In this document: positions 19,201-27,156 of the stretch, piece after piece
Layout: each line of letters starts with the position of its first letter
Position numbering within the stretch: position 1 is the first letter of the stretch
DNA from: an uncultured Paracoccaceae bacterium
GTDB taxonomy: Bacteria > Pseudomonadota > Alphaproteobacteria > Rhodobacterales > Rhodobacteraceae
NCBI GenBank assembly: GCA_943787985.1
Contig: CALSOO010000007.1
Coordinates: 62,001-126,000 of the forward strand
DNA length: 64,000 nt
Reading direction: 5' to 3'
Program-made: the position numbers and the translations under genes
The notes under the pieces: model-generated
Databases searched by the model: none
Seen by the model: the letters and a program-made list of their open reading frames with translations, nothing else
What the model was told of the DNA's origin: nothing

Positions 19201-21705
19201 CCGCGCTATGATGGCACGGCCTTGGTGGCTGTGATGTCGGGCGGTGTCGTGTTGCGCCAAGTGGTCGAGGTGTGGGCCGGTGAAAACACTGTGCCTTTGC
19301 CTGTTACGGCCGATTGGGGTGCAGGAGCTTATGTGACCGCGACAGTTCTGCGCCCGATGCAAGTCGCTGCGGGCCAGAACCCTGCGCGTTCCATGGGCGT
19401 GGCCTATGCGCGCGTTGATCCACAAGCCAAAGCCTTGGCTGTGTCCCTTGAGGCCGATGACATCGTCAGCGGTCAAGCCGGTGCGGGACAAGTGCCCGTG
19501 AAGGTGGAGGGCATCACCGCCGGGCAAACGGCCTATGTGACGCTGGCGGCTGTGGATTTGGGCATCCTGAACCTCACGGGGTTCGAAGCGCCTGATCCGA
19601 AAGCGCATTATTTTGGGCAGCGTCGTTTGGGTGTTGAGTTGCGCGACGTGTATGGCCGTCTGATTGACGGGTTGAATGGTGCTATGGGACAGGTTCGATC
19701 CGGTGGCGATGCGGTTGGGGGCATGCGCCGCGAGGCCCCTCCGCCCACCGAAGACTTGATGTCCGTCTTTTCCGGCCCTGTGGAAGTTGACGCGGATGGC
19801 TATGCGACCATCACCGTGCCACGTCCCGATTTCAACGGCACGATCCGGTTGATGGCTGTGGCGTGGACAGACAGCGCTGTCGGGTCCGCGTCCCGTGATG
19901 TTGTGGCCCGCGATCCTGTGGTGCTGACAGCTTCTGTGCCGCGCTTTATGGCGCCGGGGGACGAGAGCCGTTTGTTGGTGCAAGTTGTCCATGCAGACGG
20001 TCCGTCGGGGGATGTTGCATTGCACGTGCGCGGTGTCGGCATCGAGGTCGGCGTCGTGCCGCAAACCTTGCGATTGGCGGACAAAAGCGCGGTCGAGGTT
20101 TCGATCCCGCTGAGTGCCGTGGGCGTTGGCGATCACCGTCTGGAGCTGACGCTGGTCACGCCGGATGGCACGACCCTGACCAAAACCTTAACTATGGGCG
20201 TGCGCTCCAATGATCCCGAAGTTTCCCAAACGCGCCGGTTCTCTTTGGGGGCGGGGAATGCGTTTACCTTTGACGGCAATGTCTTTGCGGATCTGGTGGC
20301 AGGCACGGGGCATGCGACGCTGACGGCGGGACCTTTGGCGCGTTTTGATGTGCCTGGATTGATGCGGCAGTTGGATCGTTATCCGTATGGCTGCACAGAG
20401 CAGTTGACCTCGGCTGCGTTGCCGTTGTTGGCGGCGGGTGATCTGGCCGGACCACTGACCCGGACTGATGTGCAAGAGCGTGTGGACAGTGCCATTGCCC
20501 GCATTCTGACCCGTCAGGCGAGCAACGGGGCGTTTGGCCTGTGGCGTGCACAAAGCGGGGAGTTCTGGCTGGATGCTTATGTCACGGACTTCCTCAGCCG
20601 CGCAAAATCTGCGGGCTACGCCGTTCCTGATCTGGCCTTTGATCTGGCGTTGGACAATCTGCGCAACCGCGTGAACTATGCCTCCGACTTTGAAGAGGGC
20701 GGCGAGGAGATCGCCTATGCCTTGTTCGTTCTGGCCCGTGAGGGGGCGGCGTCCATGGGGGATTTGCGCTATTATGCCGATGCAAAGGCGAAGGCCTTTG
20801 GCACACCTTTGGCGCTGGCCCAGTTGGGGGCAGCTTTGGCCCAATACGGCGATCAGTTGCGCAGCGATGCGATGTTTGCCAAGGCTGCGGTCAAGTTGGC
20901 CTATGCGCGCTCCTCCAAGCCGACGTGGCGGGATGATTTCGGCTCTAACCTGCGTGACAGTGCCGGTGTTTTACGCCTTGCCGCTGAGTCTGGCAGCACA
21001 GCGATCAACCAAAACGAACTGGCGCAAAGGGTGGGGCGTGTGACGCGCAGTCTGTCCACGCAAGAAGCATCGCAAGTGGTCATGGCCGCCGCTGCGCTAA
21101 GCCGCGACACCGCTGTTCCTGCCCTGACCGTCAATGATGTGCCGGTCCTTGGGCGATTGGTGCAAGAGCTGGCAGACAGCGCGACCCAAGCCAGCGTAAT
21201 CCGCAATGTGTCCGGGCTGCCGCTTGACGTGACCCTGACCACTTACGGAGTGCCCGAAGTCGCGCCCGAGGCAGGCGGCTACGGCTACGCGATCGAGCGC
21301 AGCTACTTCACGATGGAGGGGGCGCCGGCGACAGGCCCGATGCAAGCGGGAGATCGGCGCGTTGTCGTGCTGCGGGTCACCCCGTTCGAGACCGTTGGCG
21401 CGCGTTTGATGGTGGATGATCCGCTGCCAGCCGGGTTGGAGATCGACAATCCCAACTTGATCCGCGCTGGCGATTTGGCGGCCTTGACGTGGTTGAAACC
21501 TGCAACCGCCCAACACGCCGAATTCCGCAGTGACCGTTTTCTTGCGGCGGTGGATCATCAGGGCAAAGACGCCTTTTCGCTGGCCTATATCGTGCGCGCT
21601 GTCAGTCCGGGTGAGTACCATCACCCCGCCGCTTTGGTGCAGGACATGTACCGTCCGGAGTACCGCGCCATCACGGAAACGTCGCGCATGACAGTGCTGC
21701 GTTAA
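16297..21705 (+). CDS. Bacterial alpha-2-macroglobulin with N-terminal PAN/Apple domain
   Basis: This very large periplasmic protease trap has 1802 residues. A signal sequence ends near VWGAAAQ. A cysteine-rich PAN/Apple-like module (about residues 20-90) follows, then MG-type domains, a bait-like region and an A2M core. The thioester is intact: YGCTEQL with Cys near residue 1366. The start at 16297 is supported by GGAGG 5 bases before ATG; the longer frame from 16186 runs into the kinase gene. pbpC follows after 4 bases, the classic yfhM-pbpC type pair thought to protect and repair the envelope against proteases. The Apple domain is a common but not universal addition in this family. Confidence 0.93.
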   Translation: MTFLTRFFTANFIFLMWVWGAAAQTLVPDQRYIVTLDTDFYGSDRTSLFDTTQETCARACSADTSCVAYTFNARSNACFPKSDISDRQPYAGAISAEKRVTSDRTITDATSRAAELSFVKPQDFQAALAQAQDMGTRFPTSGQSTEVLIASARSMFGSRTVSAYRTIGLAVAVTDASDVWAQYAYVGLRLNDSASRSLRREARRAAVPAAINAYLRAPSVGAQVNALQYLAQAYEATNRGKEMIAPLRLAQSLQPRAEVSAALDKAINTYGFRIIDHLVENTSETPRICATFSEGLVNSGVSYGDYVRIEGDVSVTATGRKLCIEGVSFGARYQVAFRAGLPAQSGEKMARDVDLTLYVRDRTPLVRFPGRSYVLPRGADAALPVETVNLDRLELTLRRVSDRNLLRAIQDKYFGKPLSGWQEQNFSRDIAQDVWSGVADVQNTLNADMTTRLPMGDVLADMPAGIYTLTARVEGKTPDDGAGATQWFVLSDLGLSTWKGNDGLTVAVRGLSDAGPRGDVEVSLISNANAVLGTARTDADGFAKFPSGLLRGTGAAAPALVVAAVGQTDIGFLPLSDPAFDLSDRGVAGRAPAPAIDTFLTTDRGAYRPGDTMHATALVRDVQVKAIGGLPLTAILTRPDGVEYARVLSGTDLAGGHVFSIPVGATAPRGTWRLSVKSDLEAAPLATQTVLVEDFVPERMDATLTLPDAPIALGDTPPLTVDARYLFGAPAGNVAVEGEVRLVPLTTLDGFPSFRFGRHDDVGSARTKYLESGRTDANGRAVMALDIPKAEGAHALYEAQVAVRVIEGSGRPIERRLTRALQPDGPVLGIKPLFDGVVDEGSDAAFELVAVGADAPLEATWVMNRVTTRYQWYQLYGNWNWEPIVTRSEVASGNVTLGEAPQTVAAPTEWGTYEFVLSHEGVTYATSSMEFYAGWYGGGDVSATPERLEMSLNAEEFRVGDTARLRLVPRYDGTALVAVMSGGVVLRQVVEVWAGENTVPLPVTADWGAGAYVTATVLRPMQVAAGQNPARSMGVAYARVDPQAKALAVSLEADDIVSGQAGAGQVPVKVEGITAGQTAYVTLAAVDLGILNLTGFEAPDPKAHYFGQRRLGVELRDVYGRLIDGLNGAMGQVRSGGDAVGGMRREAPPPTEDLMSVFSGPVEVDADGYATITVPRPDFNGTIRLMAVAWTDSAVGSASRDVVARDPVVLTASVPRFMAPGDESRLLVQVVHADGPSGDVALHVRGVGIEVGVVPQTLRLADKSAVEVSIPLSAVGVGDHRLELTLVTPDGTTLTKTLTMGVRSNDPEVSQTRRFSLGAGNAFTFDGNVFADLVAGTGHATLTAGPLARFDVPGLMRQLDRYPYGCTEQLTSAALPLLAAGDLAGPLTRTDVQERVDSAIARILTRQASNGAFGLWRAQSGEFWLDAYVTDFLSRAKSAGYAVPDLAFDLALDNLRNRVNYASDFEEGGEEIAYALFVLAREGAASMGDLRYYADAKAKAFGTPLALAQLGAALAQYGDQLRSDAMFAKAAVKLAYARSSKPTWRDDFGSNLRDSAGVLRLAAESGSTAINQNELAQRVGRVTRSLSTQEASQVVMAAAALSRDTAVPALTVNDVPVLGRLVQELADSATQASVIRNVSGLPLDVTLTTYGVPEVAPEAGGYGYAIERSYFTMEGAPATGPMQAGDRRVVVLRVTPFETVGARLMVDDPLPAGLEIDNPNLIRAGDLAALTWLKPATAQHAEFRSDRFLAAVDHQGKDAFSLAYIVRAVSPGEYHHPAALVQDMYRPEYRAITETSRMTVLR

Positions 21706-21709
21706 CCAG

Positions 21710-23713
21710 ATGGCACGCGCCCTGTTTGCCTTGGCCTTTGTCGCCTTTTGGTGCGCCTTCGGGCGCGACAGTTGGGACGGTTGGGTGGAGCGCACAATAT
21801 TGCCTGCGACACTGGCGGAAACCTCGGTCGAAGTACGTGACCGCAACGGTGCAGTGTTGCGGATATTTCCGGTGGAAAACGGGCGCGTGCGGTTGCCTGT
21901 TCGGGTTCAGGATGTGGACCCGCGCTTTGTCGAGATGCTGATCGCATATGAGGACAAACGCTTTTGGACGCACAGCGGTGTGGATGGGCGCGCGGGAGTA
22001 CGCGCTGCCCTGCAAGCGGTGTGGAACGGGACTGTGGTGTCCGGTGGATCGACATTGTCCATGCAAGTGGCGCGCCTGTTGGAGAACTCCGGCACAGGGC
22101 GCTGGGCTGGCAAGCTGCGCCAGATGCGGGTGGCATGGGCGCTGGAACGGCGGCTGGACAAGGCGCAAATCCTTGAGCTGTATTTGCTGCATGCGCCTTA
22201 TGGCGGGCCGCTTGAAGGGGTGCGTGCTGCCAGTCTGGCGTGGTTCGGCAAAGAACCACATCGCTTGACCGAGGCCGAGGCCGCTTTGCTGGTTGCCTTG
22301 CCGCAAGCACCGGAAAGCCGCCGCCCTGATCGCCAGACGCGGGCGGCCCTGCGTGCCCGGGATAGGGTGCTGGCGCGTTTGAACCTTCCGTCTGCTGCGC
22401 AACCTATGCCCCGACAAATGCAGGGGTTTGCCCGCCTTGCGCCGCATCTGGGGGATGAATTGCGCCGCGCTGATCCTTTGCGGCAGCGCCACAGTGTGAC
22501 GCTGGATCGGGCCTTGCAGATCAAGGTCGAGGCGCTTGCGCGCACGGCGATACGGGGTCAGGCGGCAGGGGTGTCAGTGGCGGTTGTTGTCGCGGATCAC
22601 CAGACGGGAGCCGTCCTCGCCAGCAGTGGTGCGCCTGCCTATTCTGCGGCAAACGGGGCCCTCGGATTTGTGGATATGACACGGGCCAAGCGCTCTCCGG
22701 GGTCGACGCTCAAGCCGTTGATTTACGGATTGGCTTTTGATCAGGGATTGGCCCATCCCGAAACGATTTTCAATGACACGCCCACAGTTTTTGGCCGCTA
22801 TGCCCCGCAGAATTTTGACGGTGTTTTTCGCGGCGAGGTCACGGCACGGGCGGCATTGCAAATGTCTCTGAACATAGCGCCTGTGATGCTCACTGATGCG
22901 TTGGGGCCGCGGCAGGTGATGGCAGGGTTGCGGGCCAGCGGAGCTGAACCGGTCCTGCCCGACAATGCCGCACCGGGGCTGGCGATTGCGCTGGGCGGTG
23001 TCGGGTTGTCCTTGCGCGATCTGGTGCAGCTTTATGCAGGTTTGGCGCAAGGGGGGCAGGCGCGTCCGTTGGTGTGGCAAAGCGGGGAGCGTCCCGTGGA
23101 ACCTGCGCAAATCATGTCCGCGCGATCGGCTTGGTATGTGTCGCATATCCTTGGAGGGCTTGCGCCCCCCCCTTCGGCCTCAAAAGGGCAATTGGCCTAT
23201 AAAACCGGCACGTCCTACGGGCACCGCGACGCGTGGGCGGTCGGGTTTGACGGGCAACATGTTGTGGGGGTCTGGATGGGCCGCCCCGATGGCACCCCTG
23301 TGCCCGGAGCCTTTGGGGGGGATTTGGCGGCCCCTGTGATGTTCGAGGTGTTCGGGCGGATCAAAGACGGCTTTGAAAGCCTGCCGCCGCCGCCTGCGGA
23401 TGCCTTGATGGTGCCGACAGACAGATTGCCTCAACCGCTGCAATATTTCGGCAAACGGCGGGATCAAGTGGCGCGTGACGGTTTGCGGGTCGCGTTTCCG
23501 CCTGACGGGGCCGCGTTGGTCGAGAGCGGGGGCGTTCCGCTCAAGCTGCGTGGAGGGCGCGCGCCGTTCACGGTGCTTGTGAACAATGCGCCACATCGGA
23601 CAGGGCTGCGCCAACGCGATGTGGTGCTTGAGGTGGACGCGCAAGGGTTTCACCGGATTTCGGTGATCGACGCGACGGGGCAGTCCCAATCGGTGAACAT
23701 CCAGATCAATTAG
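21710..23713 (+). CDS. pbpC: Penicillin-binding protein 1C (PbpC)
   Basis: This bifunctional peptidoglycan synthase is anchored in the inner membrane. The 667-residue protein has an N-terminal hydrophobic anchor (LFALAFVAFWCAFG). The glycosyltransferase domain holds EDKRFWTHSGVDGRAG and GGSTLSMQVARLLE. The transpeptidase domain has SxxK at about S332 (SPGSTLKPLIYG), SLN in QMSLNIAPV, and KTG in YKTGTSYGHRDAW. The BiPBP C-terminal domain is at the end. It directly follows the alpha-2-macroglobulin gene, and the two proteins are inferred to work together at sites of wall damage. Confidence 0.95.
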   Translation: MARALFALAFVAFWCAFGRDSWDGWVERTILPATLAETSVEVRDRNGAVLRIFPVENGRVRLPVRVQDVDPRFVEMLIAYEDKRFWTHSGVDGRAGVRAALQAVWNGTVVSGGSTLSMQVARLLENSGTGRWAGKLRQMRVAWALERRLDKAQILELYLLHAPYGGPLEGVRAASLAWFGKEPHRLTEAEAALLVALPQAPESRRPDRQTRAALRARDRVLARLNLPSAAQPMPRQMQGFARLAPHLGDELRRADPLRQRHSVTLDRALQIKVEALARTAIRGQAAGVSVAVVVADHQTGAVLASSGAPAYSAANGALGFVDMTRAKRSPGSTLKPLIYGLAFDQGLAHPETIFNDTPTVFGRYAPQNFDGVFRGEVTARAALQMSLNIAPVMLTDALGPRQVMAGLRASGAEPVLPDNAAPGLAIALGGVGLSLRDLVQLYAGLAQGGQARPLVWQSGERPVEPAQIMSARSAWYVSHILGGLAPPPSASKGQLAYKTGTSYGHRDAWAVGFDGQHVVGVWMGRPDGTPVPGAFGGDLAAPVMFEVFGRIKDGFESLPPPPADALMVPTDRLPQPLQYFGKRRDQVARDGLRVAFPPDGAALVESGGVPLKLRGGRAPFTVLVNNAPHRTGLRQRDVVLEVDAQGFHRISVIDATGQSQSVNIQIN

Positions 23714-23896
23714 AGCGTATGGCGCATCGCTCGGTTTGTGACCAGATTATGCGAATTGACCCGCTGGAGACCTTCCAATCTGGCAAATTGCTGGACAAAA
23801 ATAAATAATACGTGTGATCCGGGTCTGTCGGACTACGGTGTTCGGGTGGCAGGCCGCGTTGTGCGAAACTGAGCAATACCATTCAGGACAAGACCT

Positions 23897-24685
23897 TTGA
23901 GAACAGCATATTTGGGAGGGATAGCCTGCGTTTTGTGCATGGTGTCACCCTCGGCACAGGCCCAGAGCGCCTTTCGTTTGCTTAACAATCCCGAACAGGA
24001 CGGCACATTTACGCTGTCTTTTGGCGAAACCCGTCAAAAATCGGATGCAGGGCGCAGTTCGCAGCGGCAGCGGGTGTCTTTGGGGTTCATCAATCCCATC
24101 AGCAACCGGGTCTCGTTGTCCTATGGGGTGTCGTTTTCCAAGGCGACATCGAACAACCCCGCTGCGACTTTCGCGACCGATGCCAACAGCATCGGCGGGC
24201 GGATCGGCGTCACGGTTCAGGCAGGCCCTTACGGCACCAAACTGAGCAGTGTGCTGTTTGCCAACCAGTTGTCCACTGATCTGGTCAACGCAGGTGGCGC
24301 CACATCGTCAGATTCAAACAGCAACGGGATTGCTTTTGCCATCAGCCAGCCAGTGCCTCTTGGCCCCAGAACCCTGTCCACATTCGAGGTGAGCTATGTT
24401 GCGCTGCCTTCAAACGATACGAATGCGATTTCGCTGAAGGCCACTGTGTATCATCAGCTGAACGCGGACTGGACCGTGTTTGGCGGATGGACGGGACACT
24501 GGTCGGACAAACCCGTCAACCTTGACCTCGAAACCCACCAGCAATCCCTGCGCCTGGGTGTGGCGAAGCGTATAAATGATCGCATCACGCTGGGTTTTGA
24601 GGGGCGTTATGCCGTTGGTCAGCGCGGCGATGATTACGGGGTCCAGTTTGGTGCCCGCTATACTTTACCGAAAGTTGGGAAATGA
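23897..24685 (+). CDS. Exported beta-barrel-like protein, TTG start
   Basis: The 262-residue protein has a signal peptide ending PSAQAQS. The body shows alternating hydrophobic and polar segments of 8-12 residues, and the C-terminal strand DYGVQFGARYTL is typical of outer-membrane barrels. No named family was recognised. The TTG at 23897 is chosen because the next in-frame ATG would remove most of the signal peptide, and AGGA lies 7 bases before the TTG. It overlaps the following lipoprotein gene as ATGA, so the two are made together. The 183-bp upstream gap has an AT-rich patch near 23795-23815 that may hold the promoter. Confidence 0.65.
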   Translation: MRTAYLGGIACVLCMVSPSAQAQSAFRLLNNPEQDGTFTLSFGETRQKSDAGRSSQRQRVSLGFINPISNRVSLSYGVSFSKATSNNPAATFATDANSIGGRIGVTVQAGPYGTKLSSVLFANQLSTDLVNAGGATSSDSNSNGIAFAISQPVPLGPRTLSTFEVSYVALPSNDTNAISLKATVYHQLNADWTVFGGWTGHWSDKPVNLDLETHQQSLRLGVAKRINDRITLGFEGRYAVGQRGDDYGVQFGARYTLPKVGK

Positions 24686-25095
24686 ACATGACTATGAAAT
24701 GCGTGACCGCCCTTGTGGCTGGTCTGTTATTGTCAGGATGCGCAATTGAACGCACGATTACCGGCCAAGTCATTACAGAAAATAGTGAAGGCGGGACGCT
24801 TCAGATCTCGATTGAAAAATACAACGTGCTTGGAACGTCGTATAGCAGCTTCGAACTTCCGTATAAAAAGCCTCCGGGTGCGCGGGAAACCTACCTTGCC
24901 TATGTTAAAAATCAATGGAACTACCCGGAAGACGAAAATGTGAGCCTCGGCAGCTTTTATCCATTCCCGCTAAATACGGACGAACAGCCAAAGACGCCTG
25001 AGACAGATGTCATCCAACCGCAGCCGGTGGAGCCAAATATTGCGACGGTTGTAGGGGATCAGTCCACCATCATTGATCCTTCTGTTGCGGAATAA
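24682..25095 (+). CDS. Small lipoprotein of unknown function
   Basis: The 137-residue product begins with a lipoprotein signal peptide and a clear lipobox, VAGLLLSGCAIERTITG, giving a lipidated Cys near residue 20. The rest is hydrophilic with a proline-rich C-terminal third (EQPKTPETDVIQPQPVEPN) and resembles no family known to me. The ATGA overlap with the barrel-like gene suggests a two-part outer-membrane unit. Confidence 0.7.
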   Translation: MNMTMKCVTALVAGLLLSGCAIERTITGQVITENSEGGTLQISIEKYNVLGTSYSSFELPYKKPPGARETYLAYVKNQWNYPEDENVSLGSFYPFPLNTDEQPKTPETDVIQPQPVEPNIATVVGDQSTIIDPSVAE

Positions 25096-25113
25096 TCGCG
25101 CAGGGTCAGGACC

Positions 25114-27156
25114 CTAGCGTCGCCCTTCGCGCAGCCACGCGCCGACGATCAACAGCCCGCTGAGCAAAAGAACCAGCCAGCCGGGGAGCAGAGGTGTGAG
25201 GCGCACGTCGCGCACTTCAAACGCGTTGCGCGGCGTTATTCCGAGCCAGTTGCGCCCCGCAGCGGGGCGTCCCTCGCGCACTGATCTGATGGATGGCACG
25301 CCGTCTTCAAGCCGCAAGATGCCCCCGTTTGTGGCGGCGATCAGCGGTCCCATCACGTCGCCTGTTGCGATGGTTTCCTCGAACTCGCGTGGGGCCGCGG
25401 GGCCAAGGCCGATCACGCTGCGCGCCTCCCCGTTCTCAAGGCGGTACAGTCCGATTTCGGGACCGGTAAAGGTGCTTTCAGAGGTGCCCGGTGCGGTTTT
25501 TTCCATGGGCACAAGGGTCACGCTGCCATCAGGGCCGGTTATGGTGACGTCAGGAACAGTTTCTTGCAAGGTGCGCCTTTGGATCCGCATGACCTGGCCG
25601 ATGGCCGTGGCGTTCAGGGCTTCTTCTTCGAGTTCGGGTTCCTTCATCATCCAATGGGCAAGGCGGCGCAGCAGTTCCAACTGTGGCCCGCCCCCCTCAT
25701 AACCGCGGTTCCAAAGCCATGCGTGATCCGAGGCCAAAAGCGCAACACGCCCTTCGCCAACACGGTCCAGCACCAGCAAGGGCCGGCCGTCGATCCCTTC
25801 CATCACCACATTGCCGGAGGTTTGGCGCACGTCGATCTGGCGCAACCATCGCCCCCAATCGCCGCTGTTTGGCAGTTCGGTCGTCACGGGATGGCGTTCG
25901 CCCAGATCATTGACGAGGGGGAGGAACGGCTCTTCGAGCACCCGCGCGGTTGGGGCGGCGGGGATAATATCGCTGAGCGGCGAGCGGTATATGCTTTCGG
26001 CGGTGGCAAAATCAGGACCCGCCGCCACCAGCACAGCGCCGCCTTGTTCCACGTAGTTCACCACGTTTTCGAGGTAGATTGATGGCAGGATTCCACGCCG
26101 TTTGTAGCGGTCAAAGATGATCAGATCAAAGTCGTTGATCTTTTCCAGAAACAGCTCGCGAGTGGGGAATGCGATAAGGCTCAGCTCATCCACCGGCACC
26201 CCGTCCTGTTTGTTGGGAGGGCGCAGGATGGTGAAATGCACCAGATCCACGGAACTGTCTGATTTCAAAAGGTTACGCCATGTGCGGCTGCCGTTGTGTG
26301 GCTCTCCCGAGACCAGCAAAACCCGCAGGCGGTCGCGCACTCCGTTCATTTGAACAAGGGCTGTGTTGTTGCGGTCCGTCAACTCGCCTTCAACGGCAGG
26401 TGAGATGAACTGGATCACGTTGCGCCCGCCGTGTGGCAGGGTCAGAGGCAGATCGATTTCTTCGCCGATGGGGACGTTGAACCGCTGGGGTGGCGCGCCG
26501 TCAACAGAGATGTTCAGCGGGGCGGTCCGCGCCCCTTGCGGGGCGGCACCCATTTCTTCGATTTTGAGGGTGAGGGTCACCGGCTCACCGATGATCGCAA
26601 AGGCAGGCGCGTTGCTGACAATCAGACGGCGGTCCCAATCCGTGCTGCGTCCGGACAGCAACATGTGCAGCGGTGCAGGCAAGGTAACGGGACGGTTTGC
26701 GTCGTGGACCTGCCCGTCTGACAGCGCGATGATCCCCGCGATGCGGGCGCGCGGTTCCTCGGCCAACACGTCGGCGAGGGTGCTCATCAATGCGGTCCCG
26801 GTGTCCCCGTCCCCGTCTGGGACCGTGATCCGCCGCACTTCGGTGTTTGCCCGTGCTTCGATCCTGTTGGCAAGGGCGTCTGCGGCGCTTTCGGTTTGGT
26901 CTGCGCGGTCGGACAGGCGTTGGCTGGCGCTGGCATCTTCGGCAAGGATCACAATATCGGTGAGCGGCGCCCGCTCTTCTTGCTGGAACGACGGGCTGGA
27001 CAGGGCCAGCAATATCACAAGTCCCGCGACACCCCGCATGGCCCACCCGCGCAGACCGCGGAGCACGGCCAACAAAGTCCCTGCGAGCACAATACCGCCA
27101 AGGACGGCCAGCACCAGCCACGGCACCAAAGGGTCAAAAATAACGGAGTTGTTCAT
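25114..27156 (-). CDS. Membrane protein with VWA-like and GATase1-like region, last gene of the MoxR operon
   Basis: The 680-residue protein has two N-terminal hydrophobic segments (VPWLVLAVLGGIVLAG and GVAGLVILLALSS) and one at the C-terminus (PGWLVLLLSGLLIVGAW). Between them lie a von Willebrand A-like stretch (TDIVILAEDASASQRL) and a glutamine amidotransferase-like region (IIFDRYKRRGILPSIYLENV, GGAVLVAAGP). This fits the usual fourth gene of alphaproteobacterial MoxR-DUF58-DUF4159 operons. The true start is ATG 27156, overlapping the original TGA of the DUF4159 gene. A longer open frame to 27594 arises only because the upstream gene is frameshifted. Confidence 0.75.
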   Translation of the reverse strand: MNNSVIFDPLVPWLVLAVLGGIVLAGTLLAVLRGLRGWAMRGVAGLVILLALSSPSFQQEERAPLTDIVILAEDASASQRLSDRADQTESAADALANRIEARANTEVRRITVPDGDGDTGTALMSTLADVLAEEPRARIAGIIALSDGQVHDANRPVTLPAPLHMLLSGRSTDWDRRLIVSNAPAFAIIGEPVTLTLKIEEMGAAPQGARTAPLNISVDGAPPQRFNVPIGEEIDLPLTLPHGGRNVIQFISPAVEGELTDRNNTALVQMNGVRDRLRVLLVSGEPHNGSRTWRNLLKSDSSVDLVHFTILRPPNKQDGVPVDELSLIAFPTRELFLEKINDFDLIIFDRYKRRGILPSIYLENVVNYVEQGGAVLVAAGPDFATAESIYRSPLSDIIPAAPTARVLEEPFLPLVNDLGERHPVTTELPNSGDWGRWLRQIDVRQTSGNVVMEGIDGRPLLVLDRVGEGRVALLASDHAWLWNRGYEGGGPQLELLRRLAHWMMKEPELEEEALNATAIGQVMRIQRRTLQETVPDVTITGPDGSVTLVPMEKTAPGTSESTFTGPEIGLYRLENGEARSVIGLGPAAPREFEETIATGDVMGPLIAATNGGILRLEDGVPSIRSVREGRPAAGRNWLGITPRNAFEVRDVRLTPLLPGWLVLLLSGLLIVGAWLREGRR

